Source: Lumbricus terrestris (lineage: Eukaryota > Annelida > Clitellata > Crassiclitellata > Lumbricidae). From it: a stretch of 64,000 nt of DNA. The stretch covers positions 40,929,174-40,993,173 of the forward strand of contig OX457047.1 in NCBI GenBank assembly GCA_949752735.1. Direction: 5' to 3'. This document shows, one piece after another, positions 23,250 to 35,149 of the stretch; the stretch's first letter is position 1, and every line of letters starts with the position of its first letter. Made by a program: the position numbers and the translations under genes. Under the pieces are notes generated by a model. That model searched no databases and was not told the origin of the DNA. It saw only the letters and a program-made list of their open reading frames with translations.

Positions 23250-24760
23250 TTGCCACATCAGCTTGGATCCGTCTTCCCCAGTCACTTATCCTTGAGTACA
23301 CTACTCCGGTCTCCTTCCCAGCAGCTCCCAGGAGATGCCTTAAGATTTTCTTTTCCCTTACACAGGCAGCGAAATATGTTTATTTTTGAGCGGCGCTACA
23401 TAAATGATCGATTGCAATTTCAATTAGTTTATTTATCATTTAGTAAGACAGAATTTGAAAACAATTTGAAAAGGTAAACTGCTAACAATTAAGAGTTTAA
23501 AAGGATAAGAAATAAAATGAATTCCTAATGGATTTACGTTGCATCCTCCTTGGGCGACCTCAGCCCATTGTGCCCGCAAAAACGGTAACCGAGGTACAAT
23601 ACATGTATGTCTAGACCCAATAAACTCAACCGAAGTCGCCCTCAAAGTTCCTAGCACCATTGGTCTTGCCAAGCGCTTATTTGAAGTTACAACAGTTCAT
23701 TCAGACGATTTATTCACAGCTGACAGCTCCAACGTAATTGTAACGCAGGTGTTGGTTTTTACAGACTTGTCTGCCGTAAGCATGAGGCACACAAGTAGAT
23801 GCTACATGCATGCTAACATGCTTACTAAAAGCTGGTCGGTACCGGCACCAACAAGTCATCACCTTCAGCTAAGCCTAGCTTTTAAGATACACGATGTAGA
23901 TATAGATGTATACATAATATACCTTCAGTGTATCTTAAAATGTCTTTTAATAAAACAAGACATATGGAATTGTTGCCATTTTCTGTGACGCCCGATGAGG
24001 ATAAATTTTATTAACAGTAAATAAGTTAATAAAATGATACAGAATAGCATAACGTGTAATTTGTCATAGCAAAGTTTCTAACAGTAATTATTTTATTGTG
24101 CATGGTCGAGTTCTTTATGAAAGAGCTAACGTATGAATCGGTGTTGCCTCAGTTTTTATAATCGTTACATTGCCATCCGATATCGTGGTTGGTCCCAAAA
24201 AGATTTGATCAGATTCCAACAGTAGTGGCTGCCTTTAACAACACAAAATAATGTGGCCGACGCAACAAATTATGGACAATTTCTTTGTAAGTACAGAGTT
24301 TGCATCCAGATTCATTATTGCTTCTTACACGACGCTCTCGTCTTAAATGAGTTCGACGACGCGCTAGTGAATAACCTGGTGCCCTGCGTTTAACTGTGAG
24401 TGGCACGTTACAGATGTGAGTGTGATATCAGTTACCAACAATTATGCTTGACTGTAAAAAATATTGCAACGATACCGCGGTGTCTGCCATGTATTAGACA
24501 TTGCTTTGAGAGGATACTTAGAAACAAACAATCTCCCTTGGTAACTGTTACATATGACGTACCATTTTTGACCGCGCAGATATTCGCTTACAGCTGCACA
24601 AATTCATTTGGAACTGCCTTTTTTAAACTGCATACTAAAGAGAGAGCTGGGTTGCGTAAAATTATTTTCATTACTTTGCCTTCATTTACTGGTGTCTATC
24701 ATCACGTCCGTTTCTTGTAACAGCAATTTATCTAGCACTTCCCTTGTGAAACTGTTACCA
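23250..24760. other. Intergenic, no gene seen
   Basis: Unique sequence. The frame 23539-23988 (149 codons) was inspected and shows no known motif. Confidence 0.4.
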
Positions 24761-24764
24761 GAGG

Positions 24765-24845
24765 ACAGTGTTGCCACTGAGGTTTCTGAAATAAACCCAG
24801 ACTTCCTTCCGAAAAAAACCCAGAAAAACCCAGACTATTCATATA
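24765..24845. repeat. AAACCCAG-rich dispersed repeat, copy 1
   Basis: CAGTGTTGCCACTGAG, then AATAAACCCAGACTTCC and several AAAACCCAG words. A second copy is at 26290-26400. Confidence 0.65.
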
Positions 24846-25003
24846 AGCTATTTTAGACCCCTTTTGTTCAAATTCAGTTGGTTTTTCGCTTGTTCGCTTG
24901 AGGATTAACTAAATGTTCGTCAAAAGAGTCGAATAAAATGTAATTACAACTTTAAAAATATCAATTGTCAAAGTAGTCATAGACTCGGGATCCATACTGA
25001 CAA

Positions 25004-25790
25004 TATCAATCAATCAATCAATCAATATACTTTATTGATCATCATGTATATGTATACATACAGTATAGCACAAACAAACAGTAGTTGAAAATGTCACATG
25101 CATAGATGTCAAAGGGTTAAGCCCAAAGGAACGTAAGGTTCCGCTAACAGGGTTGCCCTAATTACACGAAGAATCAATCTATCATCAACTTTCTGCATAA
25201 CAGTATATGTGTATAGACAGTTGTATATGATCAAGGTGTAAAACAATCTCTTCCATTTTACAAGTTTATCGAAATGCATTGAATGTAAGTTATGCAACTT
25301 AAACAAGTGGGGAAAACAAAATAACAAACAGACTAAACTAAACTAAACTAAGCTAAAAAAAAACTAAAAACACAACAGTTAAGAGAATACAACAGTGCAC
25401 GTGTAGGTAGTGCACTTCAAAACAAAACCATTTTGTGCAATTATGCAATAGTATCCAAAATAAATAATTTCAATTTGTATTTGAATTGGTACATTGTAGT
25501 TATAGAAGTAAGATCAATAGGCAGAGAATTCCACATCGACGGTCCACATATTCTAATACTATGCAGTCCAGTAGTGGTACGAACACTTCTTTGGTGGTAT
25601 CTATTTACAGATCGTGTATAATGTCCATGAACGTCTGAATTTTTACAAAACCAGTGGTTGAAGCTTGTTATGATTAGATTTCTGTGAAGTTTATACATAA
25701 ATACTCCAATTTGTAGTTTATTAATGTAGTCAAAAGGCAGAATTTTCAAATCACTGAATAATGGTTGTGTGTGGGCTCTAAAAGGTGCAT
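25004..25790 (-). pseudogene. LINE 3' end with (TTGA)n tail
   Basis: Minus-strand frame 25749-25441: INKLQIGVFMYKLHRNLI, HGHYTRSVNRYHQRSVRTTT, CGPSMWNSLPIDLTSI and FKYKLKLFIL, the carboxy end of a CR1/RTE-type reverse transcriptase protein (TR-N, GP-WNSLP, FK-KLK). A 3' UTR of about 410 bp and a tail of TTGA units (read as TCAA at 25004-25025) follow. The upstream RT domain is absent. Confidence 0.82.
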
Positions 25791-25799
25791 TGCAATAAG

Positions 25800-26285
25800 C
25801 TTAATCAATATATTCGTATGCGCAGCGGGTCGAGTCTACCAAAATTGTAAGCACATAACACACGTGGCTTAAGTTTACAAAGATTTAAAGTTGTCCGAGG
25901 TTTCCAGCCAAATTTTCTTAATACACCAACAATCCAACGTTTTAGCCACCTAGAACATTAATACTCTGCAGCAACTCAATTGGCTATTATACCACTAGAG
26001 GTTTGACCTGACCTACATGTAGGCTATGCTACAATGTATAACTGTATATGCATGTTATAGATGTAATACGGCTTAACAAGGAAAGAGACGATTGACCTGA
26101 CCTATTTTGAACTGTCAAAATGGTTTAATTGTTTCTGTGCAGAACTATTCTTCAGGTTATAAATTATTTGTGAATTGACAACATGAAATCTTGATTGTGG
26201 AGTTTAAAATTTAAATTAGTGGAAAAAATTATGCATCACAACCATTTTACATTGAATTTCACAGAATATTCATGTGTAGTAAGTG
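25800..26285. other. Intergenic, no gene seen
   Basis: AT-rich unique sequence. TACATGTAGGCTATGCTACA near 26018 is typical of the word bias of this genome. Confidence 0.4.
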
Positions 26286-26289
26286 CAAA

Positions 26290-26410
26290 ATGTCAACTCA
26301 CCAAAATAAACCCAGATTTCGCCCCAAAAAACCCAGAAACCCAGACGAAGGCGAAAAAACCCAGATCTAGTGGAAAAAACCCAGCTGTGGCATCACTGCC
26401 AGAGGAGTTC
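26290..26410. repeat. AAACCCAG-rich dispersed repeat, copy 2
   Basis: AATAAACCCAGATTTCGCCC, then AAAACCCAG words, ending TGTGGCATCACTG. Reversed, this end reads CAGTGATGCCACA, a hAT-like CAGTG terminus. Confidence 0.65.
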
Positions 26411-26570
26411 TCCTGATGGTTTCAATTTTTTTATAATTATCTAAGGAGCAGAATCGGTTTTTCCTCTCAAGCACTGCAATTTATTGCGTTTGATCTTATA
26501 TAAAGTCGGCAGAAAGAGTTTAAGAGGTTTCTAATATTGTGCACACATCAACCAAAGGCGAGTTGGATTC

Positions 26571-26720
26571 AGTGGCGGCGCCAGAGGGGGGCTGGAGGGG
26601 GCTAAGCCCCCCCTAAATGCGGCTCAGCCCCCCCCAAGCAAAATGCGGAAAATGTCTATAACGGCTAATTTCGTAATAAGAAAACTAGACAATCATCAAC
26701 GGCATCGAAATCTATTTGAG
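26571..26720 (+). mobile_element. hAT-like element 5' end, copy 1
   Basis: CAGTGGCGGCGCCAGAGGGG, then G/C runs and AAATGCGGAAAATGTCTATA. A second copy of the same start lies at 27055-27195. The 3' end is not seen. Confidence 0.6.
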
Positions 26721-27054
26721 AATGAAGTTAGCGACTTAATTTCTTGACCTCAGTCTATGAAAACGGGTGACAAGTTTGCACCATTACCTTTTAAACAAAC
26801 AACCGGACAGGGTTGTCGAAATTTTCGAAGAAACACCATGGCTCTTAGACACCTCGTTTCAGATTGAAACCGTTTTACAAGTATTAGACGTATAGAAATA
26901 TCGAATTTGCCTAGTCTTTCAAAAAGTGGTGCAAAGCTGTGTTTTCTCTTGATTTTTCGCATATTTCACAAAATTAATCATCGTCACAAAAAAATGTTCA
27001 GGATTTTCTCCCTCCTGCAATCAACTATATAATCACAGCGTAGATGCTTGCGCC

Positions 27055-27195
27055 AGTGGCGTCGTCAGAGGGCTAGGGTTTATAACCTCTAAATGCGGTT
27101 CAGCCCCCCAAAGCAAAAAGCAGAAAATATCCATTACGGCTTATTTCGTAATAAGATAGCTAGACAATGGTCAATGGCATCGAAATCAACTATAT
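27055..27195 (+). mobile_element. hAT-like element 5' end, copy 2
   Basis: CAGTGGCGTCGTCAGAGGGC, then AAAGCAGAAAATATCCATTA and GACAATGGTCAATGGCATCG, parallel to 26571-26720. It runs into an AT microsatellite (27195-27240). Confidence 0.6.
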
Positions 27196-27349
27196 ATACA
27201 ATATTATATATATATCTATATATATATATATACATAATATAATTGTGTGCATATATCTAAGCATGCAATTTTTTTATTAAGGAAACTTAAACTAGTTTCT
27301 GTCATTAGTAATATGCAGGCAGATAATTATAATAGTGTTCTGTGAATGC

Positions 27350-28520
27350 TGTTGGACACCTTTATTGTGATTTATTTTTATTTGTGATTATTTTAATTCA
27401 ATGTCCAGGGTAACGGTCTCTGTTGTCAAAGACCCTGGTCAAATCATATCCATCCATTATTGTGATTACTTTTTTATCGTAAAATTTCTGAGTATTAATA
27501 CTGTGTTGGACACCTTTATTGTGATAACTTGGAACTCGAGTCCGTGTCAATGGCCGACTTTTTATACGATAATACTGAATTACACACCATTTTATTGTAA
27601 AATTACTGAATATTAATTCTGTGTTGGACACCTTTTATTGTGACAACTTGGATCACGAGTCTGCGTCTATGGTTGACTTTTTATACGATTATACTGAAAT
27701 GCACACCATTTTATTGTGGAATTTCTGAATATTAATTCGCTGTTGGACACCTTTATTGTGATTTATTTTTATTTGTAATTATTTCAATTGAATGTCCAGG
27801 GTAACGGCCACTGTTGTCATAGACCCTGGTCAAATCGGATCCATCCATTATTGTGATTACTTTTTTATTGTAAAATATCTGAGTAATGATACTGTGTTGG
27901 ACAACTTTATTGTGATAAATTGAAACTCGAGTCCGTGTCCATGGCCGACTTTTTATACGATAATACGAAATTACACACCATTTTTTGTAAAATATATGAA
28001 TATTCATACTGTGTTGGACACCATTATTGTGATAACTTGGAACTGGAGTCCGTGTCCATGGCCGACTTTTTATACGATAATACTGAATTACACACCATTT
28101 TATGGTAAAATATATGAATATTAATACTGTGTTGGACACCTTTATTGTGATAACTTGGAACTCGAGTCCGTGTCCATGGCCGACTTTTTATACGATAATA
28201 CGGAATTACACACCATTTTATTGCAAAATATATGAATATTAATACTGTGTTGGACACCTTTATTGTGATAATTTGGAACTCGAGTCCGTGTTTATGGTCG
28301 ACTGTTTATATGATAAAACTTAATTGCACACCATTTTATTGTAAAATTTTTGTATATTAATGCTGTGTTGGACACCTTTTATTGTGACAACTTGGATCTC
28401 GAGTCTGTGTCCATTGTTGACTATTTATACGATTATACTGAATTGCACACCATTGTATTGTGGAATTTCTGAATATTAATTCGGTGTTGGACACCTCTTA
28501 TTGTGATAATTTAGAACTCT
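27350..28520 (+). repeat. 118-bp tandem array, about ten units
   Basis: GTTGGACACC begins units at 27505, 27623, 27742, 27896, 28013, 28131, 28249, 28367 and 28486 (steps of 117-119, one of 154). Each contains GAACTCGAGTCCGTGTCCAT and TACACACCATTTTATTG. The first and fourth units carry the GGTAACGG...GGATCCATCC dispersed repeat (27404 and 27797) as inserts. Open frames on either strand follow from the repeat and are not genes. Confidence 0.92.
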
Positions 28521-28529
28521 AGTAAACGT

Positions 28530-28869
28530 GTTTTTTGAGTGCTTGCATATCGGTGTGTCAAAGACAACAGGGACTTTACATTACCTCACTGTCTGCACCA
28601 CATAGCTACTCGGGCTGCTGTGTGCACACGCACTGTATATGCTGTATCGCCCTTGCTCAGCTCGGTCACCAACTGAGCTCAGATGACTGAAATTTCGGCG
28701 TATGGCACGGCATAGACTTTACGCGGACGCGTTTGAGGACCTCCCATTCTCTTTTGCCACCTTATTTGGACACCTTTGTTTATGATAATTCGGAACTTAA
28801 TCTAAGATTGCGGCCGGATACACCAAAAAAGCTCTTAAGTGCCATGTAAAATGCAGAGCAAATTTCTGT
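28530..28869. other. Intergenic, no gene seen
   Basis: Unique sequence with one GGTGTC word at 28766 (minus). Confidence 0.4.
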
Positions 28870-28925
28870 CCAGGGTAAAGGCCTCTGTTGTCATAGACCC
28901 TGGTCAAATCGGATCCATCCACACC
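28870..28925 (+). repeat. GGATCCATCC dispersed repeat copy
   Basis: TGTCCAGGGTAAAGGCCTCT then GACCCTGGTCAAATCGGATC, nearly the same as 27797. Confidence 0.8.
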
Positions 28926-29109
28926 AAAAATAAAAAACCTCAACAATTATTGCTGACTTCGTTTAAATAACCCACTCAATCTCCAACTACATCTTGCAAT
29001 GGGGTGAGCGCGTTTGTGCCAGTGCACAATTTCTTGTAAAACCCTTGGTCGGTATGTGCTTCGCTCATGCATTCGGCACTCGCAGCTTCGCGCGATTGCA
29101 ATATGACCG

Positions 29110-29202
29110 CCCTGGGAAGAAAATTTTCTAATTGCGTCTCTGGGAGGGAGGAAGGCTTGGGGCTTCAGCCCCCCCAAACCTGAAATCCTGGCGCCGCCAC
29201 TG
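29110..29202. mobile_element. hAT-like element right end
   Basis: GGCTTCAGCCCCCCCAAACC then TGAAATCCTGGCGCCGCCAC ending TG. The reverse complement starts CAGTGGCGGCGCCAGGATTT, as at 16383. The other end is not identified. Confidence 0.65.
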
Positions 29203-29399
29203 GTTGGATTAATATGCTTTCTTGAGGGCACACGAACAGAAATCTTCATTTGAAACAAATAAAATTACTATTTTATTAAATGTATTTGAGGCAATTACCC
29301 ATCATTTCTTGCGTCTATTGTTATCGACTTAATAGTTAGCCGTGTCAAATCACATTACAGACTTTACATGCATAGAGGTTTTAAAGTGAATGCGGCATA

Positions 29400-29500
29400 A
29401 AACTCCGCCACTTTATCATGTGTTGCTAGTGCCAGTCCCAGATCTGGTGAAGATAGGAGGGCGACGCTTATGATCTGTGACTATGTGAATATGTGAGTTA
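29400..29500 (-). repeat. 95-bp dispersed repeat, copy d
   Basis: GCTAGTGCCAGTCCCAGATC then ATAGGAGGGCGACGCTTATG and ATCTGTGAC. Confidence 0.7.
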
Positions 29501-29776
29501 AACCGAATAGTTAGCCTACAATTACTGTAAACTACAGTGCTCGCTTAGACACCTCTACAGAGAGTTTAAACGAAGCTATATTTGGTGTCAAAACAATTTT
29601 ATGTTAATAATCCAGGAAATCTTGAACCAACGGAAACAGACTAGAAACTAGTTAATAGCTATTCGTCCTGATCAGAAGTACCAGGGTATAACAGGAAAGT
29701 ATACGTGTATATGTCCTGGGCACGACGCTAAACTGCATCCATCCTCCGCCACAGGGAACCAACAACGTCCCTGCGC

Positions 29777-30233
29777 CGGTGTCACGAAATAGAGTATCGC
29801 CCGTATTAATTGTATCCCCCCAAATTTAAAAAAGTCGAAAAAACCGCTTCCGTGTGTATTTTTCTTTGCAAATTGATTTTCATCTGCTTTGTTTTCAACA
29901 ATGACACTAACAGGTATGTTTTTTCCTACTAGATAATTTGTTTTGCCCTGTTTTTAGAGCACTTAAAACATTTAAAACACTTAAAAACACTCAGAGTCAC
30001 TAACTAAATTCTAGTTGCCTTTATCTGAGCATTGCTTAGGACACTTAAAACAATTAGAATCACTTTAAATTCTGATTACAGCATAACTTTTTTTATTATG
30101 CGCATTTTTCAAAAAAGGGGATAGAATGGTTTATCCCTCCGGATAGTATAGACCGGTTAATTCCATCCGGGGAGATAGATTAATTCATCCCCCCGGATAG
30201 CTTTCAGGGGGGATACTCCGTTTCGTGTCACCT
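29777..30233. mobile_element. GGTGTCACGAA-ended element, copy 2 (about 456 bp)
   Basis: The start GGTGTCACGAAATAGAGTAT and the reverse complement of the end (GGTGTCACGAAACGGAGTAT) form an inverted repeat. The body matches 8331-8757 throughout. No target duplication is visible. Confidence 0.8.
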
Positions 30234-30399
30234 GTCCTAAGCCCGGACAAAATGAGGAAGGTTTGCCAGATGGGTGGCAATTATATACGCTGGCAGTAAA
30301 AGACCAAGACGATTGAAATCCGCAAAAACCACGACACAAGTGACATAGTGGCCCAGATGCTCCAAGGTGTCATACCCAGGTTGTCCTTCATGCCTCTCT

Positions 30400-30568
30400 C
30401 CCAATTTTTTCTTCAATCAGACAATTAAGGTGGTCCAGCTGCTTCAAGATGTTAATGGTATGGAGCAGACCTGCTGACTGGACCGGTGAGAAGCTGGGTA
30501 ACATGGCGCGAGACAGACTCAGACATAGAGTGGCGTCGGACTCCTACGGGCACTGTGCCTAGGGATAT
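30400..30568 (+). pseudogene. Probable LINE 3' end next to (GAT)n
   Basis: The frame DWTGEKLGNMARDRLRHRVA then SDSYGHCA and stop resembles the last residues of RTE-like proteins (A-DR--WR--V, then a short end), followed at once by a (GAT)n tail. Short and degraded. Confidence 0.4.

Positions 30569-30656
<88 letters not shown>
30569..30656. repeat. (GAT)n microsatellite
   Basis: About 29 pure GAT units. Confidence 0.97.
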
Positions 30657-30673
30657 ACGTGGCAACGATTATT

Positions 30674-30890
30674 GTGGGGCGCGGTGGTGTAGTGGGTATA
30701 TTCGCTGCCTTGCAGCCGGAGTGTTGCAGGTTTGAATCCATGGCAAACCGCCGCGTAGGGACCTTAGGCAAGTTCTTCACTCGCAATTGCTCAGCGCCTC
30801 GGCGTGAAACTCCGATTCAGTGTCCGCGTTGTAGTCGAGGGCGCCAATGAGTAGAAACTTTGAAGGGGCGCTATGTCAAGTGCACATACA
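30674..30890 (+). mobile_element. tRNA-derived SINE, copy 7
   Basis: Head GTGGGGCGCGGTGGTGTAGT with TGGTGTAGTGGG as A-box, B-box GGTTTGAATCC at 30730-30740, then CAAGTTCTTCACTCGCAATT, CAGTGTCCGCGTTGTAGTCG, GAGTAG and GGGGCGCTATGTCAAGTGC. One of the best preserved copies. Confidence 0.9.
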
Positions 30891-30899
30891 TGAATAAAT

Positions 30900-31904
30900 T
30901 ATTAACGCAACCAGATGTCGACAAACACTCTGAACTTGATTGACTAATTACACTTCTATCAATATAATTATCACGTAATAAATAGATATAGACCACTTTG
31001 AAATGCACGACGCTACATGTAAATGCACACGCTGGCCATATGGATCAGAGTTTAAAATTATAATTTCTCGTAATTATGCGTTTTTCAAAAGACTGTTTTA
31101 TTTCGTATTTTCAGAGTACTTATGAGGTTCCTTTTGCCCACCGCTGTTCCTTCTTGTCTCTGCTATCTATATGGCTCTTGGCTGTTTTGTCAGTTTCATA
31201 GACTTATGCAGCGTCTATATAATGGCAGTGATGTGTATAATTATTATTTCATGTAGACTTGCATTTGGATTATTATGAACTATTCTGTAGCTTAGGCCTA
31301 CTTAATACTTATAGTCAGAGCTCTTAACCTTAGAAATCAATGTTATTGCGAATTTTGTCGCTACTAGCAAAAGAATGATATTTCTGAGTTAAGAAAGAAA
31401 TTCTGGAAAAGCGAGATTATAGAGTCAATTTGAAACAACAATTAATGGGATGTTCTTGTTCTTTCCGTCTTTTCCATCAGATGCATTTCAGGAGCATTGA
31501 ATCAAAACATGGAACTTGCTTAAAACGGGCGAAGTTTTCTCAGGATAAGTGTATCAATATGAGTCGAACAACATATTAAATGTTCCCAACAATTCCTCTA
31601 GAACTCTTTCTGAAAACCAGGAAGGCATCCAAACGACCGTCATTTACCAAGGTCACTAGTTGTAACTCGGAAATAGCTCATAACGAACTGAATTTTTCAG
31701 GATAGGTGTCGGAATATGAGTAGAATAACATACCAAAAATTCGCAACGATACCTCTAGTAACTAGACTCCTATGGAGTCTAGCTTCACAATTTGATTTTG
31801 AAAGATAACTTTTGCTTGTAGCACAAAAATGCATTATGGTTACATTATCAGCTCTGACTATTGAATGAGCAATTAATAATGTCGTGTTTTGTCACATTAG
31901 CATT
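30900..31904. other. Intergenic, no gene seen
   Basis: AT-rich unique sequence. CTAGACTCC-TAT-GGAGTCTAG at 31763-31783 is a short perfect palindrome. Confidence 0.45.
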
Positions 31905-31992
31905 TCATATAACGTCGGTGCCAATAGTTTAAGAGGTGTCTAATATCGAACTCACATTACCTATTCGGAAAGTGGAGTAATACGTTGTATGC
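31905..31992 (+). repeat. 85-bp repeat pair, left copy
   Basis: TATAACGTCGGTGCCAATAG, TTTAAGAGGTGTCTAATATC, then CGGAAAGTGGAGTAATACG. The second copy is at 33793-33873. Confidence 0.8.
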
Positions 31993-31995
31993 GAG

Positions 31996-32210
31996 CGAGC
32001 TGAATGTAGTGGTATGTCACGGTGCCATGGAACCGGATAGTTCCAGGTTCAAATCCACCTCAAACCGCCGCGTAGGGACCTTGAGCAAGTCCTTCACCTG
32101 CAGTTGCTAGTGCGCATCGGCGTAAAACTCCAATGCAGTGTACGCGCTGTAGTCGGGAGCGCCTCTGAGTATGGAGCCTGAAGGGGCGCTATAGCAAATG
32201 CGACAAATAC
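31996..32210 (+). mobile_element. tRNA-derived SINE, copy 8
   Basis: GAGCTGAATGTAGTGGTATG head, B-box GGTTCAAATCC at 32047-32057, then GAGCAAGTCCTTCACCTGCA, GGGAGCGCCTCTGAGTA and AGGGGCGCTATAGCAAATGC. Confidence 0.85.
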
Positions 32211-32809
32211 AATAATTAAAATGATCGGAGGGTAACTTAATTACCATGGATGATGGGGAGGGAAAGGAGAGGTTGTGCAGCTCTAAAATTTCTTTTAAAA
32301 AAAACAACCCAGGAAGAGATATGAAGGCGCTATCTATTCTTCAAACAGATATCGTCTTTCTTAATCGTCACAAGCGACGTATGTGGTCGTCTATCAGGGT
32401 ACTCAGGAGTTCATCTCTGAGCTAGTCAATCTACGATCGATGCATGTTATACTACAGTGTATGATTATTTTCTACGATTCACATTTTTGCTATAGCATCA
32501 TGCGAATTCATTGATATTCTGCAGCAATGGTCACTTTCATGACTAACTCTTGTTAGAAACATTACACTAATGTTTGACGATCCTTCATGTTAACTTAAAT
32601 TAGTAGTTCTATGTATGAAAAATTTAAAGCGAAACATGAATCTGTATTAAAGGTGTTGTAAAAGCTGAACTACTAGTCACTGTGTCTCGTTCTCTGTTCC
32701 AATAAGCGCTGGAATTTTATAATTCTGTTTAGTGTTTAAGAGATGATTCTCCTTCTGTCGACAGCACCACTGGCGAGTGAAACAATTAAGCTGCGCTATA
32801 TATATTTTC
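32211..32809. other. Intergenic, no gene seen
   Basis: Unique AT-rich sequence. GGTGTTGTAAAAGC at 32652 resembles the recurrent motif. Confidence 0.4.
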
Positions 32810-33455
32810 ATTCATGTCTTGTGTGATCTGTTATGTGTTATCTTTATTATGTATTATTTATGTTGTGAGTTGTCTATGATATGTTATCTATGTTATATGA
32901 TATAGTCATATTTTGTGTTACCTATGCTATTGCTATATGATGATATCTATGCTATGTGTTATCTATGCTATGTGTTATCTATGTTATAATTATGTCATCT
33001 ATGTAATATTTTTCGTTTTATGTTTTATGAGGTCATGTGTCATTCCTGCTATGTTATCTATGTTATGCGTTATCTATGCTGTGCTTTCTGTGTGCTATGT
33101 GTTATTTATGTTATATTATGTTATCTATGCTATGTTTCATCTATGATCCTTTGCCTATTTTATTGACATGTTTCCTTGATATGTTTTATAATGTTATGTG
33201 TCATTCACGTTATACGTTATTTCTGTTATGCGTTATATATGCTGTGCTTTGTGTGTTATGTGTTTTTTATGTTATATGCTATCTATGCTATGTTTTATCT
33301 ATGATGTTTTGTCTATTTTATGTGTTATCTATGTCATATATGTTTTCTTGTTGTGTTTTACAATGTTATGTGCCATTCATGTTGGTCTTTATGTTATCTC
33401 TGCTGTGCATTATCTACGTTATGCTTAATCTATGTTATTTTATTTATGCACGGTG
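32810..33455 (+). repeat. TATGTTATCTATGC minisatellite
   Basis: Degenerate units of TTATCTATGCTATGTG fill this stretch. Cys/Tyr/Leu-rich open frames (MLCVIYAMCYLCY type, 33037-33567) are artefacts. Confidence 0.92.
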
Positions 33456-33792
33456 TCTAAACTTCGGAACAACCTTTAATGTACCAGTACCATATAAAAA
33501 AAATGACAGTTTCAATTTCGTTACGACTTTATATTTGCTTATAAACTATTATTTGGTCTGTCAGTAGAAAGAGCTGATATTTCCAATGTCAAAGTTCACA
33601 ATTTCCTTTCTTTCTTGTCAAAAACCGGGACAATCTTTTTTCACGAAATCACACCACAAAAAACTGTGACGTATGGTCACCCTGCTCTAGTTCGACAATT
33701 TGATTTTTTTAATCAACTGTAACTGCTTGTAACTCCAAAATGCATAGGCCTTAAGTTCTGATTCTAAAATAATGATTTTAACGCATTAACTT

Positions 33793-33873
33793 TTATATAA
33801 TGTCGTTACCTAAGTATAAGAGGTATCTAATATTGAACTCACATTACTTATTCGGAAAGTGGAGTAATTGTCT
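33793..33873 (+). repeat. 85-bp repeat pair, right copy
   Basis: TATAATGTCGTTACCTAAGT, ATAAGAGGTATCTAATATTG, then CGGAAAGTGGAGTAATTG. A shorter piece with TATAATGTCGTTACC lies at 34255. Confidence 0.8.
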
Positions 33874-34039
33874 CTGGGAGTAGTATTGAAGGAATATGAA
33901 GTCGAAGAAAATTATGTAATTGAAAGAGAATTTGGTTGTTGCTGCATCCTGGTTTTTTTTATTGGGTATGCCCTCACACGGCTGTTCCAGTTTGTTTTGT
34001 TGATTGTTGTTGCGAGATACGAATTAATTTAATGATACA

Positions 34040-34052
<13 letters not shown>

Positions 34053-34082
<30 letters not shown>

Positions 34083-34175
34083 GTTATTCATATATCCAGG
34101 AGTTCTTCGCATTGGGAGCGCCTCTGATTAGGTTGTACTGGGAGAGGCGCCTTATAAATCCCAAAATAGAATAGA
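34053..34175 (+). mobile_element. (AT)n plus LINE/SINE tail remnant
   Basis: (AT)n at 34041-34077 is followed at 34114 by GGGAGCGCCTCTGATTAGG, GAGAGGCGCCTTATAAATCC and an AATAG run, the shared tail without its body. Confidence 0.6.
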
Positions 34176-34741
34176 ATAGATACAGAGGACCCGAGGACTA
34201 AATAAGGTTATTATTACCTTTGATACCAAAGTAATGAATTTAACGCATTATTGTCTATATAATGTCGTTACCTAGAGTTTAAGAGGTGTTTAATAATTAT
34301 GTGATCTAAAGAATTAAGATCTTTGTGATTGTAATTACATCAATCTAGATGATCTTTTGAGCGATTTTTTTACCCTTGGGACTATGTTGTCGAGATTACA
34401 CGTACGGATGGCGATTTAAAAAAACCATTGAAACGCTGCGTCACAGTTCAGCATTAGCGTATACGCTGCTGTTTACCCGGATAGAGAAATATACATCGCC
34501 TGTGACGCATCAGAAAATACGATCTCTGATTGGTTGAGAGGTCGCGGTTCTATATCCCTCCGGCATTAGCTCAAGTTTGTCTTAGAGCAGACGGACAGAA
34601 ATCGAATGGCGATGCAGAGCAGGAGACAGTCTGGAAAGGCGCCGGAATTGAAGTCGGTCTCAGAATTTGGCGCATGCAACGGTGGTAGCAAGTCTTTCCG
34701 CAGAGTGTCATTGAGTAGCCTATATCACTATAGTGGCAAGT

Positions 34742-34840
34742 CATTCATTCAATCATTCATTCGTTCATTCATTCATTCATTCAGATTGATATAGCGCCTT
34801 TTCTAGCTTGCTACTCAGGAGCGCATGACTGTACGACATA
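34742..34840 (-). mobile_element. LINE/SINE tail remnant, minus strand, with (ATTC)n
   Basis: ATTCATTCATTC, then ATATAGCGCCTTTTCTAGCT and TGCTACTCAGGAGCGC, the reverse complement of the shared tail with a microsatellite at its 3' end. Confidence 0.6.
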
Positions 34841-35149
34841 AGTAAAACGCAACATAGCTGACACATAGCACAGATAATTAACGCGACTGAATGCAGAGTT
34901 GCAGGCACAATATTAGTGAAAGCAAAAAATTTACGTCATTGAAAAGTGCACGAGTTTGGAAGGTGATAAACGGGTGTTTAGCATATGCCATTAGGTCCAT
35001 TGGTGGGCCTAGGATAGAGTATTAAAGTAGTTTGAGGTGCACATGCGGTGGAGGATTTAATTAGTTTAAGCCTTAACATTGAGAGATTGTAAATTTTCAT
35101 CTAGAGTGGTTTCGTTGAACGATACTGTACGTGTGATAACAGCAGGGCT

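Noticed and set aside
23539..23988. 149-codon open frame on the plus strand
   Set aside because: No motif, no splice context and no codon bias. Shorter frames of this kind are common here by chance.
27398..28257. Repeated spacer-like structure that could be mistaken for a CRISPR array or repeat protein
   Set aside because: The 118-bp units are similar along their whole length, with no unique spacers. The genome is animal and no cas genes are present.
30674..30745. Possible functional tRNA gene
   Set aside because: A- and B-box-like stretches exist, but no cloverleaf with acceptor stem forms. The sequence continues into the SINE body found in several other copies.
33037..33567. 176-codon Cys/Leu-rich frame resembling a membrane protein
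   Set aside because: Mostly the TTATCTATGC minisatellite.
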